From the NCBI GenBank assembly GCA_033032175.1, contig CM065318.1, positions 11,408,001-11,472,000 on the forward strand: DNA of 64,000 nt, in the 5' to 3' direction. How positions within the stretch are numbered: the first letter of the stretch is position 1; each line of letters starts with the position of its first letter. Positions 34,037 through 45,100 of the stretch are shown here, in pieces. The notes beneath the pieces are model-generated. The model had not been told where the DNA came from. It saw nothing but the letters and a program-made list of their open reading frames with translations, and made no database searches. Position numbers and translations under genes: made by a program. This DNA is from Saturnia japonica (Eukaryota; Arthropoda; Insecta; Lepidoptera; Saturniidae).

Positions 34037-37000
34037 GCTATAAGCAAAAGGACCGTTCTTTAAAACATTTAATACAAATTTACGTTGAATTATAAACAAT
34101 TATTCTCAAAAAAAAAAAGATAAATTTTGGTAACATTCATGTAGAATTGTATATTGAATTTATTTTAATTTCAACTGGTTGTTTTATTAAAAATAAAATG
34201 TAATAAAAAAAATTTATAGCTAATATACAACATTGCCAACACTATAATTATTACTTTCATTTACCTGTTTAGTACTGTGTGAAATAAAATTATTTGTATA
34301 GCTGTATATTAATTGCACATCCTTACAATGTCTATTAAACACTTATTATATTAGGATTTAGGATTTGCAAAAGTATTATTGATAATTATTTTAGCCTATT
34401 AATAATTATGGAATGATTTATACTTCCCATGTACAAAAAATCGTGAAAATAGGTTAAGAAATAATAATAATATTGTATTGTAATTTTTTTAACATTTAAA
34501 AAACTATTATTGACAATTCTTATAGCCTATCAATTGTCAAATGACATAAGCTTCCCGTGTACGAAATGTTATGAGAATCGGCCAAGCCGCTTTTGAGTTG
34601 AATCCGCTCATATCTTCATATGGTATGTCTATCAGGAAATTTGTACAAACCCATTACTTGTACAGACAGAACTATAGATTTTTTAATATACATAAACAAG
34701 AAAAGAATTTTTTAATGCATAAATTTGGAATTTTTTTGTGGAACAACTTTACCTGCATAGCCGTACTACTACCTAATATTTCATCTACTAATTCTATCTC
34801 TGATATTTTAATTCAAACAAACATTCTCGATTATTTTTTTTTGCAAATTTTTGTTATTGGGTTTTCCTTCGAAATTATCAGTAGCAGCTCGGAGTTTGGT
34901 TTCGTACCCGATTAATGGTAATAGGCTCGCTCCCTATTACATGGGACCTAAAAATATACTCGGCGAAATGTGGGTGTACATTAGTACACCTCTGCCTAAC
35001 CCTTCGGGTAATACAGGCGTGATGGTATGTTATTCTTGATTTTGAAATATTCTCTGATTATTTTTTTATAGTACCTCGACATACTCTCACACTCTTCAAA
35101 CCCCCTTTCTTTTAGCGTCCCTTGTTCACATATCGTAATTAATACATCAATGAATAATGCAATTCATTATTCCTACGCAATGTATTACAAATTATTAAAG
35201 ACACTGTTATTCTACTGTCGATTATCCATTATTATTGCTAACAATTGCAATACTCGGCCGGCGTTACTGCAACGTGCGAATAAGCAAGCTGTATGTAATC
35301 ACCTATAGTTGTGAAAGAAAGAAATTTTTTTACGTTTCTCACACTTAACATTACGATGCGAATTATAATGTTTCCGTATTTACGATAATAATCTCTGCTT
35401 ATGTTATTCCAACAATTAAGACGAATTTAACGAAATCTCGTATGCTAAACCCATCAAGCCATTTAAGGCTACAGAGCGTGCCAAAGAAATATACATAAAT
35501 ACAATCGAAAAAAACACCCTACAGTTTTGCAGACGGTTAAAATCAGAAATGTTACGCGTGTGTGGTGTGTATGTACCCTGCATGTTTTCTATAATTTTTA
35601 TGACAGACAAAATTAGTATTTTATATTTGGTATGTACTAAATATACTTTCGTATTTACTAAGACGCCTAATAGCTTTGTTATGTATTTCTAAAGTTACTA
35701 TACTATCTGACAGTAAATCATTAGAACAGAGAGTAACTCACGAAAAAGCAAATGTGACTCCCATAGAGCATTTTTTTTAAATTTATCTAGTCAGAATTAT
35801 TTACAAATTTAAAAAAATTGTAAAATGTTTGCATTGTATGTACTATCATACTTTTATGAATCTAAACACATATACCCACCACTTAAAGCTGCCTATACTA
35901 AAGATAAACAAAAAACATAAAGAAATAGGCAGGATTAACCTTTTTGGGGAAAAGTTGCTGAAATCGTATCATTTTGGGGAAATATTTGGCCGCCATGGGG
36001 AAATTTCGAAAACTCAATATGGATATTAGACGACCTCGAGGTTTAGTTCTAATTCCCAGATACGATCCGTGCCTAAAGCACACCACAGAGTTGGGTAGAA
36101 ATTGCCGCTAGAGGAAATAGGATTTTTAAATAATTTTTCCTTTTTTACAAAAACTGCTTATGTATTGTTTATGATTTAGACCATAATTGTAAGACTTTTA
36201 TATATATCATATTTTTAAATAATGCATAGTTAAGTTAAAAAAGGCTTAATATATTCTTGTTCTATAAAAGCTGAAGTTCAATTAGACCCTTTTGCATTAA
36301 CTTATCACATCTAGAGCTGAAATTTAAATGGATTGATAGGTCTAGTAATACCTCATCCCACTAATAGACTATATTTTCCCCAGGTGTCCCTCTGCTCGTT
36401 TTACAACACCCGAATTTCGTATAGAATCAAGTATATTAAACTCAATTTAAAATGTATTAATTTACTTTGGAATGTACTTTTAAGAGGTCTTACTTAATAA
36501 ACAAAATACAAGGAGGAGATAAAATAACAAACAAACAAGCCATTATGGTGACCACACGCAGGTAAAGCACATAAACAATAGGGATGATTCATGCAATTGC
36601 TAATAACGATAAATGTTTATGTACTTTGACTTAGACCATAACTATTATAAGACTTTTGATGTATTTATAAAAATATTGCATAGTTATGTAAAAAAACATC
36701 GTAGTAGATTCTTGTTTTATAAAAACCGAAAATTCAATTAGACCCTGTTGCTTCATCTTAACACGTCTAGAGCTGAAACTTGCATGGATTGATAGGTCTA
36801 GTGATAGACATTATCATTGCTAAGGAATCGTGATAATGACGTCAACAACAGACTACTATCACAAATTTCAAATAACGTTTCATAAATTATAATTATTCTC
36901 TAACATATTTTGGGTATACCTACGAATATGCATCAATCAAAATGTTATACAAAGAATAGACTACTCAACGTTTTACAAAGAACACGAGACTCTAAATAAC

Positions 37001-37412
37001 AATAATGATCGTGAATTATGCATTGTTACAAAAAATATAACATTAAACAATTTTTCTTATCTGATCATGGAATTTAAAAAAAGCATTGATATTATTTCCT
37101 CGTTATACCCGATAATATTTGGTACATGTGAAAGCCAGGGTTTGAACTTAAGCTTTGCTCGACGAGAAACCCTCTTCACTGTAAAGAAAAATATCTAGTG
37201 GTTGGGTGCAAAAAAAAAACAAACATAATAACAATGTGCATATCTACGTCCAGTACTTTCTGCATGGTTGGCGTCCAAACTAACAGAGAGACAAAAATTT
37301 CAAAAAAGTGTCGAAATGTTTCCTGTTCATCATTCTTAATTAAATTTAATAATTTAAATATTTTTGATACTATTAACCAAGCATTAAAAGTTATATTTGT
37401 GACTTTTTGAGA

Positions 37413-37423
37413 GGGAATCTCCC
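37413..37423 (+). promoter_or_regulatory. kappaB site, unit 6 (best match)
   Basis: GGGAATCTCCC here, one base different from the other units and a closer match to the classical kappaB palindrome. It lies 447 bases before the start codon of a frameshifted gene. Confidence 0.4.
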
Positions 37424-37859
37424 ATGCGTATCTATCAGCAATTTTTTGTAATATACCTATTTACCACTCATATAAGGAATGTTGTTGAAGCGTATGTATC
37501 ACGAAACTTTTAAATGTTTTTAATAATTTATTTTTTTACGGAGTTCGACAGCCTCTGAAACTCGCGACTTGTATAAACATATTTAAGTTAAACTATATTT
37601 TAATAATTAAATAATTGAAAGTCCGCTTAAATTATTATAATATCGGTTAGCCGAAACCACGGAAACAAGTTAGTACTACCTAATAAGATTACAAACCAGA
37701 AAAGTAGCACGGTTCGTTGCGTATTTAATTATATGATAAATTTATAATTTGATAATAAATATTAAATTGTCCCTTTTTTTTAAAGAAAATATGTATGGAT
37801 TTACCTATATAATGAGAAATTTGATGCATTTCTGTTATAATTGTACGTGATCTGCAAAC

Positions 37860-38508
37860 ATGAACTTTGTAAGTAGAAATATTATTTTGTATTAAAAATT
37901 TTATTTAGTGAAACAATTTATTAAGTTGAATATATACTAAATAATTGAGAAAGAAATTTACATGTAAAGTTGATATTTTCATCATAATTTTATAAATATA
38001 GGAAGTAAAGACAAAGTTGTTCTTCGTGGGTTAAGTAAATATATACCAATAAATTTTTTTTTTTTCAAAAAAAATACTTTTCATATTTGTAACATAATCT
38101 CGGTCTTAATGTCGTATTTAACTGATAACATAATTTTAATCACAAGTTATGTTTTTTTTTCCAATTAGATACATTATTAGAACTAGATTACAATACCCGG
38201 AGGAATTTTTTTTTCTATCGTCCTGATTATATTGGAAATGAAAAGTATATTTAAGGAAATATACCAATTAATCAACAATATACCTATTAAACACATTCAT
38301 TTTTATAATTATCTGGTCTTTTTACGTCAAGATACCTACAATAACAACTAAACTTTTATTATTTTCCAATTTCAGGTAAAGTACGCAATGATGACTGTGT
38401 GGGCCCTGCTGGCCTTTGCTTCAGCAACGGCCACCTGCTAACGCAGAACCAGAAGCGCTAAATAATCAAAATTCTGAGCCTGGGGGAGTAGCGGGAGTGT
38501 GGGTTTAA
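37860..38508 (+). pseudogene. small secreted peptide gene, copy 6: frameshifted
   Basis: Exon 1 (37860-37868), the donor, the acceptor and the TATA box (37806-37812) are all present. One extra C in exon 2 (ACCTGCTAACG for ACTGCTAACG) brings a TAA into frame at 38439-38441, inside the signal peptide, so no mature peptide can be made. The downstream part would otherwise encode the GVWV form. Confidence 0.85.
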
Positions 38509-38775
38509 GCTATAAGCAAAAGGACCGTTCTTTAAAACATTTAATACAAATTTACGTTGAATTATAAACAATTATTCTCAAAAAAAAAAAAGATGATAAA
38601 TTTTGGTAACATTCATGTAGAATTGTATATTGAATTTATTTTAATTTCAACTGGTTGTTTTATTAAAAATAAAATGTAATAAAAAAAATTTGTAGCTAAT
38701 ATACAACATTGCCAACACTATAATTATTACTTTCATTTACCTGTTTAGTACTGTGTGAAATAAAATTATTTGTTT

Positions 38776-38960
38776 ATGTTTTTCTTTCCGATAAGATACA
38801 TTATTAAGAACTAGATTACAATACCCGGAGGAATTTTTGTCTATCGTCCTGATTATATTGGAAATGAAAAGTATAATAAATTTTAGGAAATATACCAATT
38901 AATCAACAATATACCTATTATACACATAATTTTTATATGTATCTGGTCTTTATACGGATA
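38776..38960 (+). repeat. partial extra copy of the unit-5-type intron
   Basis: From TTTTTCTTTCCGATAAGATAC onward it matches 33679-33860 in unit 5, including private changes such as the AATTTTAGG insertion, and not the intron of unit 6 itself. It stops before the acceptor and has no exon 2. Confidence 0.75.
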
Positions 38961-39074
38961 TGGTCTTTATTTCTTTATAAGGATTTGCATATTAATTGCA
39001 AATCCTTACAACGTCTATTAAACACTTATTGTATTAGGATTTACGATTTGCAAAAATATTATTGATAATTATTT

Positions 39075-39700
39075 TAGCCTGTGTGTGCGAGGAGTTAATC
39101 GTGCGGTCTTCCCTGTTCTTCCCTCACATACCACATGGAGCGGCGGGTTTTAAATTAAGTTGCCTGCCTCCTAGTCTGATGCGGCCTTCGATAATATAGC
39201 TCAGTGAGCAATGGACGACAGACAACTATTTCAATTGTTATATCCAATTGAATATATGGGAAGGAACATCATCCACTAACCTTGAACTTCCGAAACTGCT
39301 TCCTCTCCCAATCCAGCATGGAGCTTAGATACGTTAGCAATCCCCACGCTGCACACAAGCGTATTCCACCTCACTAAATGTTCTTCACCACATTAACGGA
39401 TGGTATGTTTTAATAAACACAAATGCACACACGAGCGGCGCGATCATACAACCGCAAGGCGATCGGTCAACGTATTTCAACCTAATATATTGTCTCGCAC
39501 TCGAGGATCCGATCTTAATAATGTTGGTAAGGGGTGGCGGCGGTGTCCCTCCAACAGTGACGTCGTATGACGCTACAGCGTCGTCATCCAATTGGCATTA
39601 GGAAGAACACAGATCAGAAGAAGTCGGTGTGTCTGATTTCATTTTGACCACATAATCAAAAAAAATGAACGAATTCAAATAATTGGCTCAAACATAGCCT
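39075..39700. mobile_element. 614-bp insertion with TAGCCT target duplication, possible solo LTR
   Basis: Unit sequence TTTTAGCCTATTA is split; TAGCCT occurs at 39075-39080 and 39695-39700 around 39081-39694. The insert starts GTGTGTGCGAGG and ends CTCAAACA, is GC-richer than its surroundings and has no ORF of note. A 6-bp duplication and a CA end fit a solo LTR, but I have no second copy to prove it. Confidence 0.6.
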
Positions 39701-40165
39701 ATTATTCATTATAGAATGATTTATATTTCCCATGCACAAAAATTCGTGAAAATCTATTAAGAAATAATAAGAATATTGTATTGTATTTTTTTTTACATTT
39801 AAAAAACTATTATTGACAATTCTTATAGCCTATCAATTGACAAATGATACAAGCTTCCCGTGTGTATAATTACTTGGGAATCAGCCAAGTCGTTTTTGAG
39901 TTAAATCCGCACATATTTTCATATAGTTTGTCTATCAGGAAATTTGTAAAAAATATTACATGTACAGACAAAACTACATATTTATTAATATAGATATACA
40001 TCAAAAATATTCTGTTAATGCATAAATTTGGGAATTTTTTTGTGGAACAACTTTATCTGCATAGCCGTACTACTAACTAATACTTCTTCTACTAATGCTA
40101 TCTCTGATATTTTAATTCAAACAACACATTCTCGATTTTGAAAACATTCTCTGATTTTTTTTTTG

Positions 40166-41881
40166 CTTCTAGAGGAAATAGTTAATAGAAATGTTAGTTT
40201 GTTTTAAAAGTTGATTTTAAATAAAAAATATTTATTTATTTACTTTTCCAGTTTTAATATATTATAATTATTAAACACAATGAACGATGCTATACGATTC
40301 TATGCCTTGCCTAATATTCCTTTAAAACCGATAACTACAAAAATATCTACCTACATTTTGTAAAAGATTGTGTATTATGAGTCACATTTCACCCAACCAA
40401 AGCAGGGTTTTCATCTAATGTTTAAAATAATTCTGTTTGCTATTATTTATTATGCTATAGGTTTGTCTTATTTTTAAATTTATTCATTGTGGATATTCCC
40501 AACAATATTGGAACGCATGTTATCGTTCTCATAAATCACATTATGATTTAAAATTAAATATATAGTCACAAATCTATATAAATTTATTAGTTATATAAGA
40601 TAGTAATGTGCAAAGTGCAGAGAGAGTTTTTATACAATTAAAAGAAGCTTTGTGCTTCGTTTTATAAAAGATTTATATGTAGCTAAATGCACATTTATAC
40701 TTACTTAGTTTCTGCCCGTTTCCATTAGGACAACAGACGATTCAGCCTTATGTAGTGAACATTCCCCCCAAAAGATTCACATCACTTCATTTGTAATGAA
40801 GAGTGAATAGATATTTGTTGAGCAACTACGTCGCAACGTAGGCCTCATCTTCACTTACCATCAGGTTGATTGAGATCAAGTGTATATTTGTATTGTATTT
40901 AAAAAATTAACATTTATCATACACATATAAGTTAATAACAATTTCAAATAAGGTAGAGATTGTACCTATGCAGATCCATTAAGAAAAATATTAATTTATC
41001 GGGACAATTATTTTATTAATGAATAAAATAGAATGAAAGTCAAGCATGTCATGAAACTATTTAATGAAATCCTCAGGCAAAATCCACATGTCCGCAAAGG
41101 ACATATCACACGCATCGATTTTTATATCGTTTGTATAGGTAAGCGTATAGGTGCATCCACTGACCAGCATGTCAAACCGTTTTGCTTTTAAAAACAGACT
41201 TATGAGTCCGTTGCTTACACTGCGAATATGTGAAGGATTGCCTTTTTAGATACTCAAAATTGCCCTTCCTATAAAACTTTTAAAATTAACTTTAATATAT
41301 AAAAAGTCTAAACAATGCTTATAATAGCGAGAAGCAATAACAAATTTCATAAGTTTATTTATAAAAAGTGGCGAATTTGCCGTTTTGAATTGGCGACTGC
41401 CATTTTGAATAGTGCGTATTTGTACTATAATTAATATGGAAATATTAAATTACATTCTGTGTTAAGCTCACAGCTACTGCAATTATCTACAACGTTTATA
41501 AATGTCCAACTAAAAATTATTCATTTTATAGTGGCAATATTCAATATTTCTAAATTCAATTCAAATACTATATGCATAAAATATTATTTACATTGTATTG
41601 CTAATTAACTTTTACGTTTTGATAATCCACTACAAAAAGGCGTTCTCGTTTTATATATTCCATGAAAAAAAACGATAAATATAATGCATGTTTCGTTGAG
41701 TGATTATAATTCAGAACACAGAATTTCTGAAACAACTAGAATATTATAAATATTCTACGAAAATATGAAATACATCACGATCGAATATTCACACTCGATT
41801 ACACTTTCCCGAAGGAAACATACGTAAGGCTTTACTACCACTTGGAAACCGAGCAGAAACTGGGTCAATCACAACCCACCG
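40166..41881. other. AT-rich spacer between the array and the GPCR gene
   Basis: No gene, RNA or clear repeat array. Around 40830-40885 a phrase (CTTACCATCAGGTTGATTGAG) resembles the 3' end of lepidopteran non-LTR elements. The 3' UTR of the GPCR should extend into this region from 41881 downward. Confidence 0.5.
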
Positions 41882-42105
41882 TCACACGAAAGTAGTCTGA
41901 AGTTCAGTTTGTGAATTTACTCTTGGTGTCGACGCGCATTTGTTTCTTATCATCTGCCCGAAGGTTGTTCGGAACTGCCGAGACATGGAACAGTAAAGAA
42001 CGAAGTTGATTGCACCGTTCAGTAGAGCTAATGCATCCATTAATTCGCCAAACAGATTGTAGCACCGCTTGAAGAAGCAACGCCCGAGTACACCACTCAG
42101 AAGAC
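41882..42105 (-). CDS. GPCR exon 6: TM7 and C-terminal tail
   Basis: Acceptor TTTTGTAG, 224 bases, stop TGA at 41882-41884. Completes Gly357 and encodes the last extracellular loop, TM7 (Ala-Leu-Leu-Asn-Gly-Ala-Ile-Asn-Phe-Val-Leu-Tyr), the Ser-Arg-Gln-Phe-Arg helix-8 segment and a short tail rich in Ser and Thr. Confidence 0.93.
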
Positions 42106-45100
42106 CTACAAAAAACAACTCGTATCAAAAAAGTCACTGTTAAAATAAATCAATCATATGGCTACAACACATTAATACATCATAATATTTAAAGGGTACT
42201 TAATTAAAACGTACCAAAGTTAGTATTAAATCGTCAATCCTTTTTAGTTACTAAAATTCCACTAATTTACACAGTATTAATTTTGTCTCTTTGATATATA
42301 TACGAATAATAAAATTCAAGATTAAGCTGTAACATTATTATTATTATTCAAGCTTGAGAATTAAAAAAGTTTTAGGTTAGCATCAAATATCAAATATCGA
42401 AACTCCACAAATACATGCTAATATATCAAATACATGCTTTATTTTATTTAGTACTAGCGCATTGTCTGCGACTTCACTCGCATCCTATTGTTCACTTACA
42501 GTAATAAAAAGAACCCGCATCTAAATTTTCATGATTCTAGCCCTAGTAGTATAGACTGTGCGTTGATATGTTAGTCAGTCAAACAGTTATCCTTTTATAT
42601 TCACATAAATTCAACAAGAACTTTGTTTTTTAAAACAAAAAATTGATATGAAAATGAATCAATTCTTTATTGTATTAGAAAAAGTATGTAAGGCTTGGTA
42701 CTTATAAATAAAAAATGATATCGGAGAAATGTGCACGACGACCACGTACTTACAAATGTCGTCGAATCTTTCATTTAAATTTTCAATCACTTTTTCGCAA
42801 AATGGCTGGTTTATTTCGTCACGTCACGGATTTTGAGTTTTAAGGCTGCAATCAATTCAATTGGCTCCGTATAGAGTCTGTGTGTAATATGATAGTCTAT
42901 CTATGGATAATCCCCACAAAAAATAATCACATGATCGGGCCGGCCACTTAATAGCTGAATTTCGTGAAATATGCGATCGGGAAATTTAGTTTGCAAAAAA
43001 TTTATTGTTTCGGTGGATGTGCAACTTGTGGCACCATCCTGCTGAAACCCCATATCAGTTATATCCATATCATCAAAAATAGTCTATAATATAGTTAACA
43101 TCTCTTTATAGCGTAATCCATTGACCGTAACCGCATATCCAACCGATTTTTTGAATAAAAACGGCCCAATCACGCCTCCAGACCACTTAGCGCGCCATAA
43201 AGTGATACGTTTAGCATGCAAAGGCTACTTAACAATCGCTCTTGAATTTTTAAGAAGCTCAAGTACGGCCATTCGGAAAACCAACGGGTTGTATTTGAAT
43301 AAATTCAGCGAATCTACGGCAATGTGAATGGTCGGCCAACTTCAATTCTTGCACTAGTTGCACCTTGTAAAACTTCAAAGCTAAATCCTTACGCAAAATT
43401 CGTCATGTTGTTGTAGATAATTCTAATTGTTGAGGACGTCGAGGAATTGACAAATTCGGATTTTCTTCAATACTGTGGCTTACGGCTGCAATTATTTCAC
43501 TTGAACGATCCGGTCGAAAAATATCACGAATTTTACCAAATATGACTTTTACACATCCACCATTTTCATATTGGATTTTTTATTATTTTAATGCGATTTT
43601 TAACCAAATTGAATACATTGTGATAATTGCCGAAGCTACTTTCTCCTATATACAAAAGTACTCTGTGGCTACTACTACTAACATGTCAAAAAAACTAATT
43701 ATCAAAACTGTCATTTTGTACCGATTTGTCCCAATCCTTTTTATTTGTTTTAAGTTATTGCGTCTTTTCACTCGTTTGTTTGTTCTTCTTCTTCATCTTC
43801 CTAACTTGGCAACCGGTCATCTTTAATGAAGACCATTACTGCAATTATCGAGTGAATTCTATTTTCATGTGTTATGACGATTCAGTATCCTAACAAGATG
43901 GTGGCTCCCTTGTTAGAACTTTCTAAGAAGTTTTTGTGGGATCTCGGAATGAATGCTTTCAGCTTATATTTATAATCCACCTCACTTATGCTCAAAAACC
44001 AAACTATATCACGCAAAACACCATCAACATTACTTTATATAGGGTCAAAAACCTAAGTAAATGAATAAAAATAAAAACCACAACATGTCACTTCAAGATC
44101 CCGCCAAAAAATTCCCGTTTCTTTGTTGTTCAAGATGTTGTGTTTAAAATAATAAAAGACAACTAGTAAATGGTGTGCGGGAAAATGTTTACGATTTAAT
44201 ACAATTATCATCTGCGACTTATGGCCCGTGGAATTATTGATTATGCTGATGATGAATGATATAATAATAAATACACAAACATGGTAGAAAATTATGCACA
44301 TTGAGAAATAAAATAATAGTGTAGCGACATACAGCGACATAACAACCGTTGGGCAGCTGCCCGCTAGGCATAACACCCGTCTGGTCGGAGGATCCTCCCT
44401 TTGCAATAGTTCTTCTACAATAGTACAGGTAACATAGAGTGTGTAAATAAATAGAATAAAAATATTATAAATAAATTTCGCGGCCGAGTGCCCTCTGCGC
44501 TCGCCCCCAAGTCCGGTGAAGATGTAAAAGCCGCAGCGGCTTTAGGGCCCCTAAGGCTAACAGTGTAGTCAGTTTTAAAAATATAAATAAATTAATGGAA
44601 ATAGATTTCCTCGTATTAAAAACAAAGTTCTTGTTGAAACCCTTTATATAAGCTTTCCAGATGTAGAATTCATTTTTGTATAAAAAATTGAGTATACTCT
44701 AGGACTCGAGATGCATAAGATAATATGAATAAAAACACATATAATCTTACAAACAAAAGTTGACCTTCCTACAATTTTGATTTTAATAAGGATCAAAACT
44801 GACGCTCAAGGTGATCTATATGGTACCTAATGCGTAAATGAATCGACTATCGACATTGAAACTAATAAAAGTAGAGAAAATACGATAACAATGAAAAAAA
44901 AACTAAAATATGAGCATTTTGAGCTAACGTATTATGCGTAAATCCACGAACTCACATCAATCAAAAGTTTATACAAAGAATACACCGTATTGAACGTTGT
45001 ACAAAGCAGACAGGATTCTGAACAAGAATAATGATCGTGAATTATGCAACGTTACAAACATAACATTAAACGCTCTCTTGTTCATAATATAATAAATTGA

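Larger units (their letters stand above)
31703..36012 (+). repeat. tandem array unit 5 (4,310 bp), rearranged
   Basis: The 5' part is near-identical to unit 4. Then about 485 bp, including the TATA box and exon 1, is replaced by 33168-33472. The intron after it is clearly more diverged (about 33540-33900) than in any other unit before identity recovers in exon 2. It has an extra segment near 34430-34465 not found in units 1-4. Confidence 0.93.
36013..40165 (+). repeat. tandem array unit 6, decayed right edge
   Basis: Close to the other units until about 38770. It then jumps to a partial second copy of the unit-5-type intron, is interrupted by a 614-bp insertion, and ends in visibly diverged unit sequence (39695-40165) that lacks the SINE insert. 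Nothing array-like is seen after 40165. Confidence 0.9.

Noticed and set aside
7876..40165. CRISPR-like or satellite interpretation of the array
   Set aside because: Units are 4.45 kb with a spliced gene and promoter, not short repeats with spacers; this is a tandem gene duplication in a eukaryote.
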